This document shows positions 11,960 to 22,679 of a stretch of 64,000 nucleotides of DNA, piece by piece. Numbering within the stretch: position 1 is the first letter of the stretch; each line of letters opens with the position of its first letter. The DNA is from Fasciolopsis buskii. Taxonomy: Eukaryota; Platyhelminthes; Trematoda; Plagiorchiida; Fasciolidae. Under the pieces are notes generated by a model. That model was not told the DNA's origin. It made no database searches and saw nothing but the letters and a program-made list of their open reading frames with translations. The stretch lies in assembly GCA_008360955.1 (NCBI GenBank), contig LUCM01005725.1:206193-270192 (forward strand), read 5' to 3'. A program made the position numbers and the translations under genes.

Positions 11960-12149
11960 CTTAAAAATCCCATAGTAATGCCCTTGGTCATTAGAAAAAG
12001 CAAATACATAGTCCTCGTGTGTTTCATTGTTCTCAAAACAGGATGATCTTTCGTCATTGTGACCGGCATACCGAGTGATAGCCTCAAGCGGACAGTCTAT
12101 CACCACGCATTTTTGTTTTCGGCTTAGATGCACATCTGCGTGCAATCCT
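11960..12149 (-). CDS. coding exon, acidic extracellular-type protein
   Basis: From an acceptor TTCTTAATTCACCAAG to a TTTAAG|GTGCGT donor (phase 2 to 0); the frame stays open beyond both sites (11882-12241). About 63% of codons start with a purine. The peptide has a CVVIDC pair, NDERSSCFENNETHED with a glycosylation-type NET, and VFAFSNDQGHYYGIF. This last stretch fits the strand-turn(N/D-x-G)-strand pattern seen at other candidates here. No named domain is certain. Confidence 0.4.
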
Positions 12150-12249
12150 CTTGGTGAATTAAGAATAAAGCGAATGAAGGAGGTGTCCGTGTGTAATGAA
12201 GTATAAACATTCATGCTTAAATACACTGCCACCCAAAACACGTTTTACA

Positions 12250-14140
12250 GGATCGATCTAATTGTAATTCATTTGATTAAGCTGTACGTATCACGACATT
12301 AAAAAGCTATTTGATGACGGTAGTTTTTTCCAACAGTGACCGTCTGACTTACGTTTGTCACAAGCGAAAACGATTTTGATCGTGGCTTATTCCGACTGGT
12401 GATTTCCAATGTAATCTTTATAGTTGCCATCGATATGCTATAGTTTTACACGGACGATCTTTGTGGAGTATGACGCGGTCCAATCTGCACCACTAAAATC
12501 AAAGAAGTTGACAAATGAACAATAATGTTGCATCACCACGTGGATGATTTTGGCTTACTCGGGCAAGACTAATGGCATCGAGTCAGATGTTTGCGATACA
12601 CCAGCATCCCTGATATATCACTCCTGTTGTTTGTTAAACAGAGAACGTGCGAACCAATCGAGCCAATATTCCGGCTTTTAACCTCAAAGATCAAGGTTGT
12701 GGCACTCAAATAGAAACCAACCATCAAATTTCTAGTCCCAAGTCATCGAAGAAGTACTACAAGGTCATGGCAAGCGGCAGACTAAAAGCACCCATAAAAG
12801 CACGTACAATGACGGTGTCACCTGGATTGATGGTGGAATGCCTACAAGCGAAACGCCGAGCTCAGTGATCAGAATCTAATGAAACTGTTGATAAAACTGT
12901 GCTGAAGTCGATAATATGCCTATCCTGTAGCAATAACAGAGTTGGTGTAGGAATTACAGTATGCTTGATTTCACTTATGTGCATCTATGCATAGATTCTT
13001 ACACGCGACAAAGTAAAAGGGATTTTCTTTCAGTCTATGGTTCCAAAACTCCAAATTTGACAATGTTGAGCACGCTGATCTTAACACAATATACCTTAGT
13101 GGAAGGGTGCGATTAGAATATATTTGAGTACAACTACTGATTCCACATCGAACATTCGTCCATATAAGAGGACGTTTTTTATTTCTATTTTCCAGTCTTA
13201 ACACAGAACCACCAAATGAATTCATTCTTTTTTCTGATAAAAAACGAGGTTATGACCAATTATCAGAATCCTCGTTCTCGTAATGTACCTCAATTAACCA
13301 TAGTAATAGCAGTAATATTACAGATTAATGTCCCCACTATTTTGGCATGTCCGTCGGGCACTTTTGCACCGCTTTTTGTATTCTGGATATACGTACGTTG
13401 GTCTACGTTATTCCATGTAATTCTATCATACTAATAGAGCCAATGAAACAACAAAATGATGCCATTAAATGTCAGGGCTCAAACGGTTAAAATTGTCTTG
13501 TTTCATCCCTAAAGTCAATCGAGCAAATCTTCTCAGTGTACGTCAACGTCACCACCTGGTCCAAATTTCAGAAAGCAAGTAATATTTTTGTTTCACGTGA
13601 AAAAGAGCGAAAGAATAAAATAAAAAAATAATTAGAACTGACGCTGGTTGTTTCGTTTAAATAAGGTTGTGGTGTTTGCACAAGCCGGATATTTCCGCTT
13701 GCCAAGTCAAAATTGAAAACCTATGCGACCGATGAGTTGCGCCTGCGCTATTCAATCGGATCACGTGATTTCTGGGCTCACTCATCCAGGATGACCTCCG
13801 GTAAAAAATTCTAGGTACCTAGAACGTATAGACCTCGGTGCACGCCCTAGGAGATCCTCCCTAATCAGTGCACTGCGAAATGTACCCTTGATGCAACAAA
13901 AGATCTGCATCAATATCGATGATTTACCTGTCCCACCTTTTGGTCCACAATATGAACTAGTTTACCAATGTCCACCAGTTGCATTCTGCTTGACTGTTCA
14001 CTTCAACGTGGTTTTTTTGCAAGAAATCAGTAAATGCCCTTAAATGAAAACACTGAAAAACCAAATATGAGAGAAGCAAAGATGACATTTTGGAGGGGCG
14101 ATACTCCGTACAATGTTGGTCTTTTCATCTAGGTTTTCTC
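12250..14140. other. weak candidates only
   Basis: Minus-strand 12971-13225 contains CGISSCTQIYSN and three more cysteines, but codon-position bias is absent. Plus-strand 13216-13434 has a hydrophobic stretch (PQLTIVIAVILQINV) followed by a cysteine, again without splice or bias support. Neither is called. The remainder is blank. Confidence 0.35.
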
Positions 14141-14147
14141 TAGTTAC

Positions 14148-14459
14148 TTCGGAGCACCTTTGCAGCTGTGTAATTGTGCCATTTTTCCAATGATAAATAC
14201 TTCTGACAACCTGATAAACCTGCTGATCGATGTACACTGACCGCCAAGATTCCATTCGAATTCATTAATCAACAGTACTTTGTTTCGCATTGACCGCCCG
14301 CGATATGCCCCATCCGACTATGTGCACATCACACGTGCTTACGTGATTTCCGTACTGGATTAGTAACGTGTTGTTTGCGCAGATTCTACCAACACCGTGC
14401 TCTCGATGCACAGTATAGATTTTCATTTTGCACCCCGGATATATTGGTACGAATAACAT
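14148..14459 (-). CDS. two-exon candidate, ectodomain with N-G-x-I-T turn
   Basis: Exon 14343-14459 starts at an ATG (or is an internal exon) and ends at AATCAC|GTAAGC; exon 14148-14219 starts after ATCGATCAGCAG and ends at CCGAA|GTAACT. Both junctions are phase 0 and the frame is continuous. About 65% of codons start with a purine. The product reads IYPGCKMKIYTVHREHG, ICANNTLLIQYGNH, then SIYHWKNGTITQLQRC. 'N-N-T-L-L-I-Q-Y' followed by '[V]-x(5)-N-G-x-I-T' parallels the strands at 16.96-17.52 kb (SNGDITFDIKRGC) on the other strand. The first intron is 123 nt. Proposed role: secreted or membrane protein of unknown function. Confidence 0.4.
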
Positions 14460-14479
14460 TTGACTGTGGCCAATGCTAT

Positions 14480-16950
14480 GGCGTCAGTGCATGGTGTTGT
14501 CGTTCACAGTTCACACAGAAGCAAACAACAAAGTTAGCGCGATTTACCTCGAGAAGAAATTGCACTGCAAAGCATCCCATCACTAAATGTGAAAGTCGAA
14601 AGAACTGAAACACCGTCTGGCTACTGTTTGAAAATATGACTGGTGAATAGTGGTGTGGTGTGAAATTCAAGATGGTCATTATTATAGCTGTGTGAAGACT
14701 GTGCGCCGGTTTCCTCTACACGATGAGCCGTATATCCTACTATTTACGTTAATCAAGCCACTTATATATAGATTTACATATTTATATCGTTTTGGTCGCC
14801 GTTAGACTGTCGGTAAATAAGTCATTTCTTGTAAACTTCGACTGCTTTGACAGCAGCTGATATCCAAACGAAACCACCCGTGAAAACTTGCCAAAGCCGG
14901 TAAGAATGAATTCTATTGATCACCCACCAATCAACCCGCCACGTTGTTCTACTTAGATTCTATCGTCTCATGTTAGCTTCCCGGTGCGAATTTGATAGAC
15001 GGGCACCGCTGGTCGATTGCTGGCCTGAATTAGAAAAAGGTATGGTAGTTGCAAAAGCGCTTGTTTCATGCGAAATATTTTCTTTCCACCACTAATATTG
15101 ATCCTTTCATTGAACTTTGAAATAGCTGGGTATAAAAGCAGTTAATATTGACCTCGGTAACCGAAACAGTTTGAGCTTAAGTATGAAATAATGATATGAA
15201 ATAATAATGATAATGACAATAATATGAAATCCGCCAGTTTTCAGCGTATGTAAACAAAAAAAATATATTCATGAAGAGGGATCCACAATGTCAAAATATA
15301 TGACAGCTTCCGTTGACCATTTATTAGTGTTGTTTGGTCCCAGTAGTTTTTTTCAACGCCTAACTGTAAATAAGTAAAAGTGAACAGACAAACTTGCGTT
15401 GTGAATAAGCGCATGGTCAGAACCTTTCTTCAAGCGTGTTATCAAACAAAACACCAATAGGTTGTATGATCTGCAGGTTCTCGTCCACTAATTACAAGTT
15501 GCGTCTTTTTTAACTCCTTTAGACTGGAAATTCCGTAATTTTGTAACTTTGAGTCTTCCTATTTATCAAACATTTCGCCCCACCGGGGGAAGGGGAATTT
15601 GTATGAAATATTTCACATCGTGCCGCAAACAAACTTTGGAAAATAACCAGGTCTTCAACTGTCGAATGTCTCAAATAAAAACCAAAAATAGACAGCCGTT
15701 TTCTAGACCTGCCTCACGTTAGATGTACTCTATTGTTTAATCATAATAGTCATTTTTGTGAGGAAACGTGAAAAAACGTGTCATTCCATTTTCGTACGTT
15801 AGGAGATAAGTTTGTCGCCACCAAAGAGCTTCGAACAAAGGTTGATGTTTTCGTTTAACACATTCTTTTCCTTTTATTATCCGGAATAAAGGAAATTCTC
15901 TAGGATGTTTGCCGGTACAGAGTTGATGCACTTAAGTAATCAGTTCTATCTATCCATCTCTCTGGCGATTTTCCTTTTATTTTTTTGTTGGATCCTGTAC
16001 CGACACGTTTGGAACTTATTCGCCTAGCCCCCGAGACTCAGTGTGCTATGTCTATTTGATTTGTATTTTTGTGCATTATATCAAAATCAATTGATGTTTG
16101 TTTTCCGGATGAATTTCGTTTTAACTGAACGAAACGTGGGAATTTCTTTATCGTTTGAGAATTCTCAGTGATCACATTGACAAAACACAATGTGACAAAC
16201 AAACTAGTTCTTAGTGAGATAAAATGGCAAGAGTACGATTTAGCAAAAATGACCTTGTTTGTCAACGTGTGTACCCACATACGCTTTACTCATTCGACAA
16301 AATCGTAGCTATACGTACTGAGATTCATGTTTCTTGCTACAAAGGTGCCAGTTACCAAGCTGGATAAATCTCGTGACTGCATAGCACTGAACCGACGGAT
16401 GCGGGACGATCTGATTGCTGCAGGTTCATGAAAATTGACTGTTACTGGAGAATAATGATATTCCGTTGAAGAATTGTGCAGAAAGTGTGACGAAACTCGA
16501 ATCAAAACAAACAAACAAGTCGACCATGAAGGGATTATGTTCACTGAGACCGATGTACCGTGTGATCGCACTTGTGTGGTGCGAGTCCAAACCCTTACAT
16601 GATTAACTGTTTTTTGTTCTTTGAGCCGAAATTCGTTCGTCACGCGCATCAAAGCATTTATTTTATCGGAACTGGTCAGCATAAGGCCTGATGTGTGACA
16701 TGGAATACTGATAGCGGAAAGGCATTAGACTTCTGCGAGAGATTGCAATCAATTGAAAATTTGGTTCTTTTATTGGTGACAATATAGGCTTGCGGGTGGG
16801 AGTTTTGGAAGTCACTCGAGTAGAGATGCGAAGCAAGTTCGTGTTGGTGATATCTTCGCGAATCTGTTCCCCTTTCAAAGCAAAAGAAGCATCTGACAGA
16901 GACCTTATTCTCTTTGGAATTCTTAGGCTGCGGTAATCATTTTTTCGGAA
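14480..16950. other. no supported gene
   Basis: Contains an AT-rich run of ATGAAATAATAATGATAATG type around 15185-15230. Large overlapping minus-strand frames (16038-16280, 16290-16682, 16663-16965) lack codon-position bias and are not called. Nothing else recognised. Confidence 0.4.
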
Positions 16951-16959
16951 TAAAATTGG

Positions 16960-17523
16960 TTGCATTTATCATATGCCCGCTTCATTGTTCCCAAAAGGGG
17001 ACTGAGTGAAGAGCAAATGAAGAAAGCACAATTCGGGAACTACCTAACAAGATCCTACGATGGAATTGGCATTTTCTTAGTAATAACCTGGTTTGTCGCA
17101 AATTTGTTCATTATAATTCAACCGGCAGTTCTGAACAAGTGCTATTTCCATAATAAATCTAAATGTTCCTGTGAGTTTTCGAATAAGCGGCAATTCAGGA
17201 CAACGATCAGCGATTGTCAGTATGGTGACGTAAGCAGTACTTTATCGGAAAGCGCAGTTCATTATATGGTGAACTTCACAGAAGCACATGATGCAGAGCC
17301 ATCACGACTCTATGGTCACCGAAGTCGAGACCTTCATTGTCAAGGGTTGTTTTGGTGAAAATTCCAAAGATCCTCAAAAACAATCGCAATTTGTTTTGAT
17401 AAAAATGCAGTAGCAAAATTCCCATACACAACAGGCGCACAATCGTTATGCCAGCTAAAATTTACGTCAAATGGCGACATAACCTTTGACATAAAAAGAG
17501 GCTGTCTGCCAACTGACTTCTAA
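16960..17523 (+). CDS. three-exon small membrane protein, candidate
   Basis: Model: 16960-17229, 17282-17354, 17411-17523, giving 151 residues. Introns of 52 and 56 nt begin GAC|GTAAGC and TTTG|GTGAAA and end TTCACAG and ATGCAG; phases 0 and 1; the frame is continuous to TAA. Residues 1-40 are hydrophilic, about 41-62 are one hydrophobic segment (GIGIFLVITWFVANLFIII), and the rest is an ectodomain with seven cysteines, including KCSCEF, IVKGC, SLCQLKF and KRGCLP. This suits a type II anchored protein. Introns this short are usual in trematode genes. Codon bias is weak (about 54% purine first), so chance is not excluded. Function unknown. Confidence 0.35.
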
Positions 17524-17529
17524 AGTCAT

Positions 17530-20500
17530 CGCTTGAAGAAGGTTCACCGATGATGTCTTGTAATCCATGAGTACAAGTGCCCTAAAATGTTCATTAAATG
17601 CGCACAAACATGCGATCTAATGTTTTCTAAAGGCTTCCGATGCGCAGACATTCCAGCTCTGGCGAGCCCAGATGTTAGTCGGAAATGTAGAGCCAGAATT
17701 GATAGCTAACTTTATTTAGTGCTCATTTTCTTGAAGCGATCTGTTTGGTAAAATTGGTCTAATCACTAAAATACAGTTTGTTGGCGAACTTATAATCGGG
17801 TGCGAATGGCAGACAACTATTGACCAAATAATGGTGAAAAATCTCTGGACACCAGATGTACTAGACAATATATCATAAATTTTAAAACGTTTCCAGATTC
17901 CCGGCTGGGAAATATGACGACGTTGCTTCGGTTAATAAGTTTTTTCATTCAAAGCAGATCTTGGACTGAATCCGTGGTTTGAAGCAACCAAGACAGGAAA
18001 ATCGTTTCTGTTTGTGCTCTTTCACCAGCAGAATAACTCGTCACACGGACATGCTTCCACGACTTACTGACGATGTGATTCATTTGGGAAAATCACCGGC
18101 TGTTCGACTTCTAATGAGTTGTGGTAAATAAAAGAAAAGAAAACTTTCGTGATATCGAACAACTCCAACTAGGAATCATCATTCCATGAGGCCGAGGGAA
18201 CTAAACATTTCAGATTATCCGTTTGTTTGTTTGCTTGCACGTTCGATGCAGAAAAACACTGTGCGCTATCAAACTGCATCATTGGTTTCTTTACGAACGG
18301 TGTTTCCCGTATGTCCTGCAGTTCGTGTGGCCTCTAACCATATTGCACAGATCACCATGACATTTCAGCTGTCTTCAACATAATTCCGTTACTTTTGTTC
18401 AAGACTACTATTTGCTATAAAATTTTCGACCGTTTTTCAATCGTTCCGAAGCTATGGACCTCTTTAAGGCAAAATTTTCTTGCACAATAGCGTGATAGTT
18501 TTTAGTAGTTAAATACGTCAACTGGATGTATGACAGTGGGATGGATGAAGTGTGCAAGTTGATTGCTTCATTCACTGTCTTTTCTAATCTGTCGAGTAGG
18601 CTGAATTGATGGTGACAGGTATTTCGTACCTGTCTATGTTTTGGTGAATGAACATAGGCTCAAGCTTATTCATCTTTCTCGTCCACACTTTGGAAATCTC
18701 TAACTAATAATAACGTCACTCGCTTAAACAAAATTTTCTCCTAAAATTGATGATCTGTGCTATTCGCTGCCCACGTTTTTCTCGTCTGGAGCTGAAAACA
18801 GGGGGAGAATGAAATGATGTTGTACACGAGCGAAACATTCCATCACATTTCAGGCTTCGGCAGTACAAGACTGATCACCTCTAGCTCATCGGGAAGAAAT
18901 TTATTTCACAATAGATCTTTACCACCATTTAGCCAAATTGAAACTATCTGATTTGCATTTTAATTTGTCTAGCGGGAGAATAAAATTCGACAGCTGCAAT
19001 CCCGTCTGTACTAATCAAACGCAATCACAACGCGTTCAGAAGTAAAAATAAAAAACTGCGCCGACAACAGTAAAAACGCTCATCCGGAACAATGTCACCG
19101 GATTAACCACAGAAATCGACTCCATTTTCAAATGTGCGCCATCATCTATCTCCACGGCGACTGAAAGTCGTAAACAAATGTCAGCTGATAGTATCAGCTA
19201 GCGAAACGTGAGTTGCAATGAGACAATTTCATCCACTCAGCAAACTGCATAAGTGTCCCAGTGAAGATCTCATCTGAAAATCTGATTTAGAAAACTGCAC
19301 TCAAAGAGCGACATAATGGGTACCGAACAATCACATTCTCGCTGTGTACGACTAAGAACGTTTGCATATAATGTTCACCAAAGATGATCAAACCGCTTAT
19401 TTCGCAAGTATGACCTCAGAAACTAACCCTTGGGATTGTCATGATGTTAAGATTACAATTCAAAACGGATCCAAAGCCACATTTTTTGTCACGTTCAAAC
19501 AAATGCATAACTACTAATTTATGCGTAATCTTGGCGCAAACGAGATTACTGTCCGCCTAATTATCCCCATCTACATCCATCGTATGAACATTAAAATATA
19601 ATTTGGAATGTAGAAAATGTTCCATATTCGCACAGTGATCCATGCATATTCCCGACCAATTTACTCTCGCGGATGTTGTAGTCCAGTGCGATTTTACCCT
19701 TGTTTTTAATCATTTTCTGGACATTGCCTCCCCATGGTTAACCTCGTCTGCCACTGAATCGCGTAATCTCATTCCTCGGATTCTTCTTTCACCTTCGTAT
19801 CAGCGACTTTCTGAAAGTGAATACAGGCGAGTAGAAATCGTTTAGTAAAAGGCAGACAAAATTTTTAATCAAGCGTAAAAACGCCCTTTGTTCGATCAAT
19901 TTTTCTCACTCCTAACAATAAATTTCCAAGTGGTGCAAACACGGGAACAGGGCTCAGGCGTAGTTGGGAACAGTAACGAGCAGCTTATGGGAACCTCAAT
20001 TTTGCCAATGTTCAATGGCACTTGAAAATTTTAAGTGAAATTCTGTTTTTTTTAACGCTAAACCTCTCTGTCCACAGAACAGAACATAAAAATACCAGCA
20101 ATTTGTTCTCCTCGCCAAAGTAGTTGCACGATCCACGTGCACAGTTTCCAGGTTTCATCTGATATTGTCAAACACAAGGTAAGGAGTAAAACTTTGAACA
20201 AATATATCATAATCAGCTAAGATAGTGTGCAACAGACCGGCACTGTGCAAGGAGCTGATACAACTGTTCTGAAATGGTTCTTCCCAATTTTGCATCTAGA
20301 TTTCACCGTTTTTGTTCTACTATAACTGCCTCATAAAAGTTAAATTACGGATGTCGAAATTAATGGCAGAAGCCGCGGACAGTTTGAGATTTTACCGTAA
20401 TTAACTAATCCCAGAGAAGAGCAGCTGCCTTGAAGAGACAATAAGTAGTTTTCTTTTTTTGTTGGATCAAATAACTTCTCAGTTGCTTTTAGATAAACCT

Positions 20501-20900
20501 CGCAAAGTTTTAACGGTTTCACTTATAGTCAAATGAAGCGCAAACTGCTAAGATCTCTGCTAACGTACGAATTGTTTCTCATTCTCAAGGGTGTAATGCA
20601 AAAATAATTTCATCTCGTCTGACCAGATGACTAATTAATTTCAAAGGTTTGAAGATCTTTCCCTTGGTCATAGATTTTGGTTAGTAGCGCAATAGCATTC
20701 TTCAAAGTTGTTTTTGCATTTTAAAGACCAGAAACACTTTGGCCACTTCAAAAACAAGCAAGGAATTATCTTCTCTATACGTAGATTACAGTGCTTTAAC
20801 ATCATTTATTTTGAAAGTGAACGAGCCTACGTTCACATCCAGTCAGTGCGACCAAATAATTGAGGTCCGAGAGCCTCCAAAAATAATCTTTCAGGAACTT
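17530..20900. other. no gene recognised
   Basis: Stops are frequent in every frame. Only short chance ORFs (18186-18383, 19642-19845, 20340-20522) are present, without codon bias or clear splice sites. No repeat identified. Confidence 0.5.
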
Positions 20901-20902
20901 CA

Positions 20903-21240
20903 AGTTTTATGAAATAATTCAGCATGTGCTCTCACTACGCAGCTTACCATTAAGAAACCAAGGAACCACTGCACAGCTGTTTCATTTTTGTTAGGAATCA
21001 TCAGCAGTGCATGCTCACCTCGCCCGAACTGGGACGTGGACCCAGGACAAATGAATTTGAGTCGAACGCCTTAGCCATTACGCTACCTGGCAGGCTATGA
21101 ACGGTTTGTTTAACTTCATCACATGATGATGTTGCACCTATCCGCCTTTGATTTGCACGGCCACGGACCGCTAACGCAAACCCCTTACTGATAAATGAAT
21201 TCTTAATAGGCAGTCGAAGTACTACGAAGGCTAGGGATAT
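20903..21240 (-). repeat. SINE family A, copy 1
   Basis: Minus-strand copy of a dispersed repeat also found at 56592-56930, 56941-57212 and, in part, 40900-41062. A tRNA-like head lies at about 21022-21095: box A-like GGTAGCGTAATGGCTAAGG and box B-like GGGTCCACGTCCC. Downstream comes a shared body (CACTGCTGATGATTCC, then GAAACAGCTG, then GGTTTCTTAATGG) and a tail near TGAATTATTTCATAAAA. About 145 bp upstream of the head is also conserved between copies, so the repeat unit is larger than a simple tRNA-SINE. A direct insertion-site duplication could not be identified. Confidence 0.75.
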
Positions 21241-21249
21241 GACTTATAG

Positions 21250-22380
21250 AGCTTGGCAACTTGAAACTTGCTAGTTTGAAGTATATTGCAATCAACGTAA
21301 AATGCTTCTCTGCGGATTACCAAGCCTACGTTAATAACTTAATGACACAGGCTTAAATCAGTCCTTTTTGGATAACTTTAAATGAAAAGATTTCAAGATA
21401 CAACTGAAGTTGTACAAACAAATTTGCTCATGTTAAATTCGGGAAACATGAGATCCAACGGTTGCTCATCTGTTGGCTGCACGCCAAATCACATGAGACT
21501 CGACTTAATAATCATTGACATTAATATTCAGAGAATCTCGCACTAGGGTCTCGAACTCTGGAACTTCTATTCTGATTGGTTCGGGGTCACCAATAACTGG
21601 ACAGCCGACCCACATCAATCCTAAGATGTGTTGTTTACGGGGAAATATGTCCCAACAAGGGCATAAACTAACTATATCGAGCTAGAAATCCGAAGTAGGT
21701 TTTTTAATCTATATCCGTCATTTCTGAAGTGTAATTTCCCTTTTTCTCTCTTAGGCTGTCTTCCGATTATTGACTTTACTGTCTCATGGTACACCTAAAT
21801 GAACAAACATACGATGCAAAAGCCCTTGACAAATTGTCAGCACATAATACAGAAATAGAAAAATGTCCTTATTACGGCCATTAACCAGTTGCAGACATGA
21901 ACCAACTTGGGTATTCAAGGCATACTTTGTCTAGCTTCAACATCAAGAGATCCAAATGGATTGGCCACCAGATATCGACAGAAGGAAAACGGCAAACGCG
22001 TCAAACGCGAGGTTAACTGCGATTATTTTTACTTTAAACAAAGATCCTTACACAACTTAGTACTTTGTTACCGGGGAATATGAATTCCTTTCACGTACCA
22101 GCTATAAATAGAGACAAAACAGACTGTTTTGCTGTAAGTATTGTATAAATGACATTTGTATATAGTTTGCAATGGAAAGTGTTTATTCGTAGCTCAATTC
22201 AACTAAAATATCAGGCAAACTAATGCGTACATTCTGACTAACACTTGTGGACTATACATTTCAACAGAAAGAAGAACAACGAGGGGTACTTGTAACTTTA
22301 ACAACTTAAATGTGTGCCGTTGAAATCCCTTCCTTTGTATGGCCTAAGAAACTGGAAGGCAGTTCGACAATCTTACTAGC
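21250..22380. other. no gene recognised
   Basis: A box-B-like block (minus strand GAGTTCGAGACCC near 21550-21562) may be a relic of another tRNA-derived repeat, but no convincing box A is placed upstream. Otherwise blank. Confidence 0.4.
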
Positions 22381-22383
22381 ACC

Positions 22384-22674
22384 GTGACCCGAAATAACGG
22401 ACGGACAAAATGCACGCAGAAATGCAGGGGCAAACTGGGTAGCCTCCAGTGTTCAGTGCAACTCAAGCAAATGATAACCTGGGACGCTGATGTTTCCAAT
22501 AAAGTCCAAACAAAATCATATCAGTGCTTTATTTACGGGGATGTCTACTTGACACATGCATGCATTTTGTCATGCAGACTTATCATCGTTCAGCCGTATG
22601 CGCGCACCTACACTTTCGGGCCAATCAACCCTTTGGAGTTCGTTAAATGCCTGACTTTCGATACGTATATGTGA
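22384..22674 (+). CDS. hypothetical cysteine-rich ORF
   Basis: Open frame of 96 codons with eight cysteines, including TKCTQKCRGKLGSLQCSV, and mildly raised purine at codon position 1 in the first 60 codons. It begins with GTG rather than ATG, so it would be an internal or terminal exon; acceptor sites upstream are unconvincing. No family recognised. Confidence 0.2.
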   Translation: MTRNNGRTKCTQKCRGKLGSLQCSVQLKQMITWDADVSNKVQTKSYQCFIYGDVYLTHACILSCRLIIVQPYARTYTFGPINPLEFVKCLTFDTYM

Positions 22675-22679
22675 AACCG

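Noticed and set aside
13809..13824. 16-bp palindrome around CTAGGTACCTAG
   Set aside because: A palindrome of this length is expected about once by chance in a window this size.
16290..16965. Pair of long minus-strand ORFs (130 and 100 codons)
   Set aside because: Codon-position bias is absent and their junction offers no clean splice pair. They are probably chance frames opposite the region upstream of the 16.96 kb model.
21540..21610. Possible third tRNA-derived repeat with box-B-like GAGTTCGAGACCC
   Set aside because: No box A at the usual distance, no second copy found in the window.
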